Shown: positions 1 to 7,587 of the stretch, in pieces | Layout of the letters: the number at the start of each line of letters is the position of its first letter | How positions within the stretch are numbered: the first letter of the stretch is position 1 | Assembly (NCBI GenBank): GCA_025201865.1 | Contig: MU603103.1 | Coordinates: 8,143 to 20,548, forward strand | Length of the DNA: 12,406 bases | Origin: Ramicandelaber brevisporus | Lineage: Eukaryota > Kickxellomycota > Ramicandelaberales > Ramicandelaberaceae | Direction: 5' to 3' | Notes under the pieces: generated by a model | Told to the model about the DNA's origin: nothing | Database searches by the model: none | The model's input: only the letters and a program-made list of their open reading frames with translations | Position numbers and translations under genes: made by a program

Positions 1-582
1 CATGTGAGGTAATAACTGCGAATGAATTCCAAACAACCCATCCACTGCTTGTCTGTAGTGATCGTTCTGCGACGACAATAGTGCTATAATGTTCTGACAT
101 GCCTGAAAGTCTGCGCTGTTATCACGTGCCCATTTGACCACCACCAGCAGCCGCGTTAACCTTTGTCTAGCAAACAGCGCATGATCCATTAACCCTTTTC
201 TACGTGCAGCAGGCTCCCTCGCCAGAGATGGCATTGTTTCGGCCAATGTGGTTAACTCTGAGAAAAGGCGCCTTGCAACGCGACCACATAGAAGACCCAG
301 CGTTGTGACATCGACTGGAACATCTGGAAGCTGTCGGCGAGCTTCTTCTGCTGCCGCTGACCTGTTTGACTCTGCGTGTCGTTGATGCTGATATTGATGT
401 TGGTGATGTTGATGACGTTGATGATGTGTGGGAGGTACCATGGATGGTACAGCTGCTGCCGTATCCATTTGGCTATTGTGTTGGTGATATTGATGCCGAT
501 GTGATGGAGATGATGATGACGATGATGATGACACTGCCGTTTCGGGTATTTGCAGACCACCAAGCGGATTAACTTGCATCAT
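1..582 (-). CDS. MED14: Mediator complex subunit 14, N-terminal part (runs off left edge)
   Basis: Med14 (yeast Rgr1) is the architectural backbone linking the head, middle and tail modules of Mediator, the nuclear co-activator that bridges transcription factors and RNA polymerase II. This frame is open to the window edge and gives 194 residues. The first ATG lies just after an in-frame TGA at 586-588, which fixes the start. Residues 17-80 are low-complexity: a serine run, then His/Gln-rich sequence. Residues 81-194 are the conserved Med14 N-terminal helical region. It begins at the segment LPDVPVDVTTLGLL and includes the family hallmark RLTRLLVVVKWARDN (residues 141-155), which aligns with RTRQLFVRLLALVKWAN of animal Med14. 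No intron is visible. The rest of the protein, normally over 1000 residues, lies outside the window. The identification comes from remembered family sequence, not a search. Confidence 0.9.
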   Translation of the reverse strand, partial: MMQVNPLGGLQIPETAVSSSSSSSSPSHRHQYHQHNSQMDTAAAVPSMVPPTHHQRHQHHQHQYQHQRHAESNRSAAAEEARRQLPDVPVDVTTLGLLCGRVARRLFSELTTLAETMPSLAREPAARRKGLMDHALFARQRLTRLLVVVKWARDNSADFQACQNIIALLSSQNDHYRQAVDGLFGIHSQLLPHM

Positions 583-652
583 ACCTCACCCCCAGCAAGC
601 GAAGATGAACAGCAAACTTTGGCTATCCTTGCTGAAGTGCTGAACAATCAGT

Positions 653-672
653 ACACACACACACACACACAC
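653..672. repeat. (AC)10 microsatellite
   Basis: A perfect AC dinucleotide run of about 20 bp, 70 bp upstream of the MED14 start codon. It reads as GT on the MED14 sense strand. Alternating purine-pyrimidine runs of this type can adopt left-handed DNA and are length-variable. Confidence 0.9.
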
Positions 673-752
673 CACGCGTGCGCAACTCGCTTCAACGTAA
701 ACCTTGATACAACGATCGTCCAACAGATGCAAACGAAGAGAAACAGAACTCG

Positions 753-837
753 CAACACACACACACAAACGCACAAACGCACAGAAACGCACACTCGAGC
801 GTACACACAAACAGACACAGACACAGACAGACACTTG
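753..837. repeat. Imperfect AC-rich microsatellite
   Basis: Interrupted AC repeats: AC runs, ACGCACAA-type units and a terminal ACAGAC series. They look like a decayed dinucleotide tract. Several frames through it stay open on both strands, but they encode only Thr/His or Cys/Val runs and are not genes. Confidence 0.8.
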
Positions 838-992
838 TAGATGCTGCTGCTGCTGAACACGAGTCTTGATCGCTGCCCTAGTAAGCACCAAAGTGTTGTC
901 TCCTTCGGCTCGAGACAACTCAATCACTTGTTATTTTTTCTTGATGCGAAAAAGAAACAAGAAAGCAAGAAAGCGCAAAGAAAAATTCGCAC

Positions 993-1019
993 TTCTCTCT
1001 CTCGCTCTCTCTCTCTTTC
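993..1019. repeat. CT-rich microsatellite
   Basis: A CT dinucleotide tract interrupted by single G bases, lying in the region between the protease 3' end and the MED14 promoter. No function is evident. Confidence 0.8.
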
Positions 1020-1186
1020 AATCTCTCGGCATCAATTTCAACAACCCTCCCCTCTTCTCCAAGAATTGGGGGAATAAAGAAAAGAAAAGGGAACACAATG
1101 TGTAGCCTGAAATGGCATTAATCAACATTGATGAGGTCATTAACAAAAAAACTAACTAACAGTGCTTGAGGGAAGAGTGTTGCAAA

Positions 1187-2419
1187 TTAGAAGAATGAGT
1201 TGTAAAGAAGCAGGTTTGGAGTGCCATTCGAGACATTAGAGATGGCTCCCTGTGTGGCAGACGACTGGATCTTCTGAATCAGAGCAGCAGGCGTCATTGA
1301 TGTGCTAGAAAGCGACAAAAAGTAGGCGGCAACTCCGGCAACTCCTGGCGTGGCCATGCTAGTGCCCGAGATGGTGTTGGTGGCCGTGTCACTGGTAAAC
1401 CAAGCACTGAGCACATCAACTCCTGGTGCGATCACGTTGGTGCAGCTTCCGTAGTTGGAGAAGTCAGCCAGATTGTCGTTCACGTCTGATGCAGCCACGG
1501 ACAGCACACCTTTGGCCGAGGCCGGCGACTTGTTGCAGGCATCCGTGGCAGAATTGCCAGCGGCTACTGCAACGTGCACTCCGGCACCAACTGCAGCTTC
1601 AGTAGCACTGTTGACAATGTCGGATTTGCCGCCGCCAAGACTCATGTTGATGACGGTGCCTTTGCGACCGCCATTGCCGGAATTGTGCTGTTGGATCACC
1701 CAGTTGATTCCCGTGATGACTCCTGAGTTCGTCCCAGAGCCCTTGGCATTCAGCACCTTCACCGCGACCACTTCAGCATTCTTTGCCACGCCGTACGTCC
1801 GACCAGCTATCGTTCCCGCCACGTGTGTTCCGTGTCCCTTTTGGTCAGAATCCTGGCCGTCGCTGACAAAGTTTGCACCCCAGGAAGCGCGACCGCCAAA
1901 ATCTTGATGCGAGATGCGAATTCCAGTGTCAATGACAAAGACCTTGACTCCAGCTCCAGCAACGCCGTCGTAGAAGTAGGTGGACGGATTGGCTACGCGG
2001 TCACGGCTTGAAATGCGACCAAGACCCCATGGTGCATCGTTCTGCTGGTCGTTGGTGGTGACAATACCATCTTCTTCGACAAGCTTGACCTCGGGCAGAT
2101 TGCGCAGCTCAGTCAGTGCCTCCTGAGTCAGAGTGGCAGCGTAGCCGTTAATCGAATTCTTCCACACCGTGTGGATCTCGTTCTTGATAGTTGGACGAGC
2201 AAAGTCACCGCCCATCATGAGCTGCGCAGCGGCATTGTGCTTAGAGGTGATCTTCTTGACGGCAGCAACGTGGCCATCCATGTTCTTGACGGCTGGGTGC
2301 AACATGACAATGTAATTGTGTGGGACAGCCATGCCACCAGCAGTCTTGAGTGGAGCGAGGGCCATGGCAGCCGAGCCAGCGGTCAAGATTACGGCAACAG
2401 ATGTAACAGTAAAACGCAT
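1187..2419 (-). CDS. Secreted subtilisin-like serine protease, proteinase K family (S8) with I9 propeptide
   Basis: This is a 410-residue secreted endopeptidase precursor. Residues 1-20 form a signal peptide with a hydrophobic core ending in alanines. Residues about 33-120 are an inhibitor I9 propeptide, beginning at HNYIVML and ending near VEEDGIV, which acts as folding chaperone and is removed autocatalytically. The mature enzyme is about 290 residues. The catalytic triad is complete: Asp164 in VIDTG, His196 in GHGTHVAGT and Ser354 in SGTSMATP, with oxyanion-hole Asn289 in AAGN. Cys295 and Cys326 sit where proteinase K/aqualysin-type enzymes place a disulfide (DACN and NYGSC); a second disulfide seen in some relatives is absent. 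The start ATG has A at -3, and a TATA box lies 164 bp upstream. Likely roles are extracellular protein digestion or host/substrate invasion; the sequence does not decide which. Confidence 0.95.
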   Translation of the reverse strand: MRFTVTSVAVILTAGSAAMALAPLKTAGGMAVPHNYIVMLHPAVKNMDGHVAAVKKITSKHNAAAQLMMGGDFARPTIKNEIHTVWKNSINGYAATLTQEALTELRNLPEVKLVEEDGIVTTNDQQNDAPWGLGRISSRDRVANPSTYFYDGVAGAGVKVFVIDTGIRISHQDFGGRASWGANFVSDGQDSDQKGHGTHVAGTIAGRTYGVAKNAEVVAVKVLNAKGSGTNSGVITGINWVIQQHNSGNGGRKGTVINMSLGGGKSDIVNSATEAAVGAGVHVAVAAGNSATDACNKSPASAKGVLSVAASDVNDNLADFSNYGSCTNVIAPGVDVLSAWFTSDTATNTISGTSMATPGVAGVAAYFLSLSSTSMTPAALIQKIQSSATQGAISNVSNGTPNLLLYNSFF

Positions 2420-2464
2420 TGGTTAAGGGAAAAGTGTGGGAAGAGAGGAAGGAAAGGTGAGTAG

Positions 2465-2536
2465 GATGATGATGAGAAGGATGATGATGATGATGATGAG
2501 GATGAGGATGATGAGGATGGCGATGATGATGATGAA
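2465..2536. repeat. (GAT)n/(GAG)-type trinucleotide repeat in the protease leader
   Basis: An imperfect ATG/GAT trinucleotide tract. On the sense (minus) strand of the protease gene it reads as CAT/CCT, so it adds no start codon to the leader. It lies between the TATA box and the start codon and is probably transcribed. Confidence 0.75.
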
Positions 2537-2582
2537 GCGACAAAGTAAAGCGGTTTAGCCGGTCATGAAGGTTCCCATTGGC

Positions 2583-2590
2583 ATTTTATA
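2583..2590 (-). promoter_or_regulatory. TATA box of the protease gene
   Basis: The minus strand reads TATAAAAT, a consensus TATA element. Transcription starting 25-40 bp downstream would give a leader of roughly 125-140 nt with no upstream ATG. This is the only consensus TATA element I saw upstream of any gene here, which fits an inducible gene among housekeeping ones. Confidence 0.6.
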
Positions 2591-2730
2591 TCAAATCCCG
2601 TCAATAAGAGAGCTACTCTCCACTACATGCTCCTCTGAGTTGTGCGAAGGCTGAAGATTCGAATGCGTACCCTCGTTTGTGTAACGGTTGAAGTTGCCCA
2701 CATTCAACCCCACAAGTCGTTCTGAATGAT

Positions 2731-2801
2731 GATCAACCGCGCGGTTTTTTGTTCTTGCTTTCCTAAATCATCAAGGAAAACACGTGTATATCGATCAACC
2801 G
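2731..2801. promoter_or_regulatory. Repeated 9-mer GATCAACCG upstream of the protease
   Basis: GATCAACCG occurs at 2731-2739 and again at 2793-2801, each followed by a short GC-rich stretch. The copies lie 140-210 bp upstream of the TATA box, with a CACGTG E-box between them. They could be activator sites, but the role is inferred only from repetition and position. Confidence 0.3.
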
Positions 2802-2831
2802 GCGGCGCCACCAAAGCAGCTCCGAATTCGC

Positions 2832-2837
2832 TTTAAT
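2832..2837 (-). terminator. Possible poly(A) signal ATTAAA of the TMEM97-like gene
   Basis: The minus strand reads ATTAAA about 60 nt past the TAA stop of the TMEM97-like gene, after a T-rich stretch. This is the commonest variant of the eukaryotic poly(A) signal. Fungal signals are degenerate, so it remains a candidate only. Confidence 0.35.
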
Positions 2838-2896
2838 AAAAAAGAGGTAAAGGTAGTTTAACAGTGCATTTAAAGAACACTTGAATGGGCTATTGC

Positions 2897-3466
2897 TTAT
2901 TGATCTTTCTTTGCCTGATTTGCAGTCGATGTGCTTTGGTGGCAGCTCTTGTGGAGGGAAACAAGCGACTGAATGATGATGCCGAGTGGAATCAGGAGGT
3001 ACGGCACATAGAAGCTAACCAGCGTGTATCTCTTGGCATCAGACAAATGTGGAGCATCCAGCAGCAATGTTCCCAGTGTCGAAATCATGGTTGTCACAAC
3101 ATGGACACCATACATGAGCAAGGGAATGCGGCGGCAGGGCGAGTCTCTCCAGATGGCATAGGATGCATAAAAGAAGAATGGGAGCTGCAGCACAAGCTCG
3201 GCAACCAGCAGGGAGTGGAACCAGACGCGGCCCGGTGCAAATGCCTGGCCCGCTACCATCAGTGGGTCTCCAAACTGCTGCGTGAGGACAGTGTTCAGCG
3301 ACTTGCTGATCTCCGGCACATACTCAACCGGGAACAGAGGCACAATGTCGCTAATGAGAGTAATCGGAATGTGGGTGACAAAGTACGCCAACAGCACAAT
3401 GTCGAATGGACGCTGGAGCAGCGACAGGCGCTGACGCGTCGTCGTGCTGGCAGTTGCTGTAGTCAT
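2897..3466 (-). CDS. TMEM97 / Ema19 (sigma-2 receptor) family EXPERA membrane protein
   Basis: This 189-residue protein is a four-helix EXPERA-domain protein of the ER membrane. The family covers animal TMEM97 (sigma-2 receptor, sterol homeostasis) and yeast Ema19, which acts in removing or routing mistargeted mitochondrial precursors at the ER. The match to TMEM97 is clear along its length: HIPITLISD (residues 32-40), GDPL (66-69), the ELVLQLPFF segment (90-98), the Tyr-Gly-Val-His-x-Val-Thr-Thr helix (119-126) and a final YTLVSFYVPYLLIP helix. Acidic residues equivalent to TMEM97 Asp29, Asp56 and Glu73 are kept as Asp40, Asp67 and Glu90. The protein ends in KKDQ, a KKxx dilysine ER-retrieval signal. 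The start ATG has A at -3. The gene is divergent from SEC61 across 441 bp, and an upstream ORF overlaps its start. Confidence 0.9.
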   Translation of the reverse strand: MTTATASTTTRQRLSLLQRPFDIVLLAYFVTHIPITLISDIVPLFPVEYVPEISKSLNTVLTQQFGDPLMVAGQAFAPGRVWFHSLLVAELVLQLPFFFYASYAIWRDSPCRRIPLLMYGVHVVTTMISTLGTLLLDAPHLSDAKRYTLVSFYVPYLLIPLGIIIQSLVSLHKSCHQSTSTANQAKKDQ

Positions 3467-3546
3467 CTTGATCGTTTTTGGGGCTCAAAGTTATCTCTGG
3501 TGCAGAGGTTCAGGCCGCGCGCCCCCAGAGCTTGCCAGCGCGACAT
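3463..3546 (-). promoter_or_regulatory. Upstream ORF (27 codons) overlapping the TMEM97-like start
   Basis: An out-of-frame ATG at 3546-3544 opens 27 codons without a stop. It ends in TGA at 3465-3463, overlapping the main start as ATGA. If the transcript starts upstream of 3546, main-ORF translation would depend on leaky scanning or on termination-reinitiation. The encoded peptide has no recognisable motif. Whether it is transcribed is unknown. Confidence 0.4.
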
Positions 3547-3907
3547 CGAGTCGCTTTCTCTCTCTCTCTTTTGATTTTTCCTCTTTCTCTCTTTCTCTCG
3601 CAAACAGCGTTCTTTGCTGATCCACTCGAATTCTTAGCCTCTTGAACAACACATCAACACGTCAACCAACCTCATCGACAGCACGCAGTAAGCAAGTCAG
3701 CAAGTCAGCAAGTCAGCCAGCCTTCTTTGTTAAGACGCGTATTTAGCTCGACTGCCTGCCTGCCTGCCCGCTCCCCGTCTCTGTTGCTCTGTTGTGATCC
3801 ACCTTTACTTTTTTTTCATTCAGTATCGATCTACTTTTACCAGACCAGCAGCATCAGCTTAAGCACACACACACACATAGCTTAGCGAGCACGTACATAC
3901 GCACAGC
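3467..3907. promoter_or_regulatory. Shared bidirectional promoter of the TMEM97-like gene and SEC61
   Basis: These 441 bp separate two head-to-head genes. No TATA box is visible. The region carries a CT-rich tract (3555-3599), three AGCAAGTC repeats, an ACGCGT hexamer at 3735-3740 (resembling the yeast MCB cell-cycle site, weak), four CTGC repeats (3752-3768) and a CA run (3864-3876) just before SEC61. On the SEC61 strand no ATG occurs from about 3600 to the start codon, so its leader is AUG-free. Confidence 0.6.
3691..3714. repeat. Three tandem copies of AGCAAGTC
   Basis: A perfect 8-bp unit repeated three times in the shared promoter. It may be a simple slippage repeat or clustered binding sites; the sequence alone does not tell. 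Confidence 0.7.
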
Positions 3908-5353
3908 ATGGTTAGGTTCCTCCACCTCATCCGCCCCTATGTCGGCATTCTGCCCGAGATTGCCGCACCCGCCAATAAGATTGGCTTCCAGCAAAAGATG
4001 CTCTGGACCAGTATCGTCCTCTTCATCTTCCTGGTGCTGTCCCAGGTACCTCTCTTCGGTATCATGTCAAGCGACTCGTCAGATCCAATGTACTGGCTGC
4101 GTGTCATCATTGCCTCAAACCGTGGTACGCTGATGGAACTCGGTATCACTCCCATCATTACATCCGGCATGATCATGCAGCTGCTGGCTGGCGCACAACT
4201 GATTGAGGTTGATTACAGCATCCGTGAGGACCGTGTCTTGTTTGCCGCTGGCCAGAAGCTCTTTGCTCTGCTGCTGGCCTTTGGTCAAGCCACTGTTGCC
4301 GTCATGACTGGTGTCTACGGTACTCCGCGCGAACTCGGCGCTGGTATCTGTCTGCTGCTCATTGTTCAGCTGTTCTTTGCTGGTGTGATTGTCATTCTGC
4401 TCGATGAGATGCTCCAGAAGGGCTACGGTCTTGGCTCCGGTCTCAACCTGTTCATTGCCACCAACATTTGCGAGACCATTGTCTGGCATTCGCTGTCTCC
4501 ACAAACCATCAACTCGGGCCGTGGTCCAGAGTTCCAGGGTGCTCTGCTCAACCTCGTTCACCAGCTCTTCTCTCGCTCAGACAAGACTCGTGCTCTGAAG
4601 GATGCCTTTTACCGCTCCAACGCCTCCAACGTCACCAACCTGCTGGCGACCGTGCTCATCTTTGGCATCGTCATCTACCTGCAGGGCTTCCGCGTCGAGA
4701 TTCCAATCAAGTCTGCTCGCTTCCGTGGTCACCGCGCCACCTACCCAATCAAGCTGTTCTACACCTCGAACATGCCAATTATGCTGCAGAGCGCCTTGAC
4801 CTCAAACATCTTCTTCATCTCTCAGATGCTGTACAACCGCTTCCCTGATAACTTTTTGATTCGTCTGATTGGCGTCTGGGAACCACATGAAGGCTCAAAC
4901 CACTTTACTGCAACCTCCGGCATCGCCTACATTATGACTCCGCCGCACTCGCTCTTTGAGGCACTGAAGAACCCAATTCACTTCTCGCTGTATGTTGCAT
5001 TCATGCTGACCACCTGCGCCGTCTTCTCCCGTACTTGGATTGACATCTCCGGCTCATCTCCACGCGATGTTGCCAAGCAGCTCCGTGATCAGGAAACCGT
5101 TCTTGCCACTCCAGCTGGCACCGAGGGATCCATGTACAAGGAGCTCAAGCGCGTCATTCCAACTGCTGCCGTCGTTGGTGGTCTTTTGATTGGTCTGTTA
5201 TCAATTACTGCCGATTTGCTGGGTGCCATCGGTTCTGGCACTGGTATTCTGCTTGCTGTCACCATCATTTACCAGTACTTTGAATTGTTTGCCCGCGAAC
5301 AGGCCGAGGCTGGTGCGGCTGGTATGGGTGGATTTGAATTGGCACAATTCTAA
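3908..5353 (+). CDS. SEC61: Protein transport protein Sec61 subunit alpha (translocon channel)
   Basis: This 481-residue protein matches yeast Sec61 (480 residues) end to end. It forms the ER membrane pore through which secretory proteins pass and membrane proteins insert, together with Sec61 beta and gamma. Ten transmembrane helices are expected. Visible landmarks are the amphipathic N-terminus, TM1 at about 31-52, the plug region at about 52-75 ending in [11 protein letters not shown]2 with [31 protein letters not shown] (164-178), NSGRGPEF (202-209), the ribosome-facing loop 6 with RFRG (271-274) and [10 protein letters not shown] (279-288), [12 protein letters not shown] (295-306), loop 8 with [11 protein letters not shown] (381-391), and TM10 with [14 protein letters not shown]. 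The start is the first ATG of an AUG-free leader and has G at +4. No intron is seen. Its product would make the ER entry pore used by secreted proteins such as the nearby protease. Confidence 0.98.
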   Translation: MVRFLHLIRPYVGILPEIAAPANKIGFQQKMLWTSIVLFIFLVLSQVPLFGIMSSDSSDPMYWLRVIIASNRGTLMELGITPIITSGMIMQLLAGAQLIEVDYSIREDRVLFAAGQKLFALLLAFGQATVAVMTGVYGTPRELGAGICLLLIVQLFFAGVIVILLDEMLQKGYGLGSGLNLFIATNICETIVWHSLSPQTINSGRGPEFQGALLNLVHQLFSRSDKTRALKDAFYRSNASNVTNLLATVLIFGIVIYLQGFRVEIPIKSARFRGHRATYPIKLFYTSNMPIMLQSALTSNIFFISQMLYNRFPDNFLIRLIGVWEPHEGSNHFTATSGIAYIMTPPHSLFEALKNPIHFSLYVAFMLTTCAVFSRTWIDISGSSPRDVAKQLRDQETVLATPAGTEGSMYKELKRVIPTAAVVGGLLIGLLSITADLLGAIGSGTGILLAVTIIYQYFELFAREQAEAGAAGMGGFELAQF

Positions 5354-5467
5354 TGTCAATTTAATTACTACTTTTTGTTTTCTTTTTAAAAAAAAATGTA
5401 ACTTTCATTCATTCATTCATTCACTTATTATTTAACAACTTATTATCACTATTATCACTATTAGCAT
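5354..5467. other. Short convergent 3' intergenic region with simple repeats
   Basis: Only 114 bp separate the stop codons of SEC61 and the ATRIP-like gene, so their 3' UTRs probably overlap. The stretch is AT-rich. It has an A9 run, four ATTC repeats (5407-5422) and a TATTATCAC unit repeated 2.6 times (5441-5463). No canonical AATAAA is seen on either strand. Confidence 0.7.
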
Positions 5468-7548
5468 TCAACTACAGAGCTGCATTGGATTGATTTCGAC
5501 GGGTGCTTGACCAGGCGCAGCTAATGCACATTCTTGACTTGCCGATATGCTTGCCCAAACCAAATCTTGGTCGTTTATCGATAAATCAGCCATAATCTCC
5601 GCAGCAACATCTTGCACAGCTTGAATATCTGGGTCATCAACCTCGCCAAATGCAACATGGCCGAGTGCTGTAATCCACTGATGGAATGAGAGTGACAGCT
5701 CGCCGCCAAATGCCAAGCTGACAAAGTGGAGTAATTCAGTTTTGCTTTGTTTACTCTGTTTACTCTGCTTCCCTCGTCGCTTGTTGGATGCCGATGCAGT
5801 TAATGCATGGTTTGCTTCATCGACGTCAGATTCAGACTCACTCGATGATGTACCAGCACTGTTGTAAAGCAAGACATGGAGACATCGCACAGTCTCAGAA
5901 ATCAACTTGGCTCGAGCTGTTGCTTGCTCAGAAGATGATGCGAGGAACTGGTCATGTGTGGCATCCGATGGCATTAGAATAGCCAGTGGGTCTGTCGAAT
6001 TGCCATACGGATAGCTGTTTGCGCTGCAGTGGTTGCTGTCGAGACTGTTGCTGTAGTTGTTGTTTGATGATAGTTTGAGCGCTCGTGCTGATGAATTTGC
6101 GCCATTTGTTGAGAATGAAGGAGTGGCACTAATTTGATGTAGTGCAAAGCCTTGCTGGAATGATTCAAATATGTTCATTTCTGTCGCGAGTACTTCAGCC
6201 AGTGCGGATATCAGCGTACGATCGGATACAACCAAGTCAACTCCGTCCTCGTAACTCACAGAGATTGTCGCAATAACCCGCAGAACTGACTTTTTGACAT
6301 CGACAGCATCGGGCCGTGCAAGAGTATCAATACTGAGAAGATGAGCAAATGCTGACCACATTGCTAAAGATGAGGATGAAGATGCTGTATTGCTAGAAGA
6401 CTGCGGAGACATGCGCTGTTGATGACTAAATGAAATGAAGGCAGACCAGACAGATGAATGAACCATCAGCCTCCGAATCGACTCCAGTGTACCGGACAGC
6501 ACATTGCATGATCGCTGTTGGTTTAACACCAGCTCCAGGATAGAGCTGTTTGTAACAAATGAAGCCAGTGCAGGACCATATGGACTGTGCTCAGCATCAC
6601 TGAAGGCTTTAAATGATGACGTGGCAGCTGAAAGAAGTCGGTCAATGAGCAACGCCACAGGTTCGCAAATAGTTGACACTGGCTTTGACAAATCGGAAAT
6701 TGCGCTCGAGAGAGCATTGCTGACGGACATGAGCAATGATGACCACTGGTCCAAAGTTTCCTCATTTGAGCTGCTAGTGTCAGGATTAGTATCTTCATCT
6801 GTGACCGAGAGAGTGCTTGAAGGCTGTCCGAAGTTAATAAATGGCAGAGCGGCAGATACTATTTGCATCACCTTAATAACAATTGATAGCTTTGCCGATG
6901 ATTTGGTATGACTGCACATTTCTTTGAGCAATCTACATAATGTAGCCGCCTCGGCCATGCTCAGAGTGGTCGAGTCCATTTCGCCAGGTTCAATCGATTG
7001 AATGAAAGCAAGAAGTCTTGTCTGATAGGCTGAATAGTCACCAGTAATCTGATCGCTAAAGTTAAATAGAGGCTCTGCTGCTGCTCGCAGTAATGTCATT
7101 TGTGCAACATGCATGGCTGAGACATGTCGCCCGAGATGCATTGAGCTGGGTGGAGTGCGACCAACAACGCTCGCAGGTGAGTGGTAATCGACTGCGCTCA
7201 CAGTGCCAGGTGCCATAGATTGTAGAGGCGCACCTGATACTCTAACTGGTGTGCCGGCTTGGGATGAAGCTAATGCACTATGTACTGAATGCTGCTGCAG
7301 TCGAGATGTAGCAAATCCAATTGCCTTTGGAATGCCATGGAACTGGTCAAGTGTTGGGAAATTACTCACACTTTCAATCTGCTGCTGCTGCTGCTGTTGT
7401 TGTTGTTCTATCCGAGAGTCATTTAATCCACGTCGCCTCTTATTGACATGTATAAGAAATCCGTCATCATCAATGTTATCAGCATTTGAGCTATCAAATT
7501 GGCTATTATTTGGTAAAATGGTAGCTGGGTACTGCTGTTGATATTGAT

Positions 7549-7587
<39 letters not shown>

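Larger units (their letters stand above)
583..1186. other. Intergenic region: MED14 leader/promoter and 3' flank of the protease gene
   Basis: This 604-bp stretch lies upstream of MED14 and downstream of the subtilase, both on the minus strand. I see no gene in it. It holds two AC-rich microsatellites, a CTG run at 842-854 and a CT tract. On the MED14 sense strand there is no ATG between 582 and about 1029, so a leader of up to about 445 nt would be free of upstream start codons. No TATA box was found for MED14 and no canonical AATAAA for the protease transcript. Confidence 0.7.
2420..2896. other. Intergenic region: protease promoter and TMEM97-gene 3' flank
   Basis: A 477-bp stretch separating two minus-strand genes. 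From the protease side it contains an AUG-free leader with GAT-type repeats, a TATA box, a repeated 9-mer, a CACGTG palindrome at 2781-2786 (bHLH-type site) and, near the TMEM97-like gene, a poly(A) signal variant. No gene is seen. The protease reading frame continues upstream only through TTG, not ATG. Confidence 0.7.

Noticed and set aside
586-927. Two Cys/Val-rich minus-strand frames and a Thr/His-rich plus-strand frame
   Set aside because: They are translations of AC/GT microsatellites and lack plausible starts or domains.
1455-1907. 150-codon plus-strand frame inside the protease
   Set aside because: It is antisense to conserved catalytic regions of the subtilase.
2420-2543. Histidine-rich frame overlapping the protease start
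   Set aside because: It begins with TTG and is simply the translated trinucleotide repeat.
2885-3574. 229-codon plus-strand frame antisense to the TMEM97-like gene
   Set aside because: The minus strand encodes a clear TMEM97 homologue, and the antisense product has no recognisable features.
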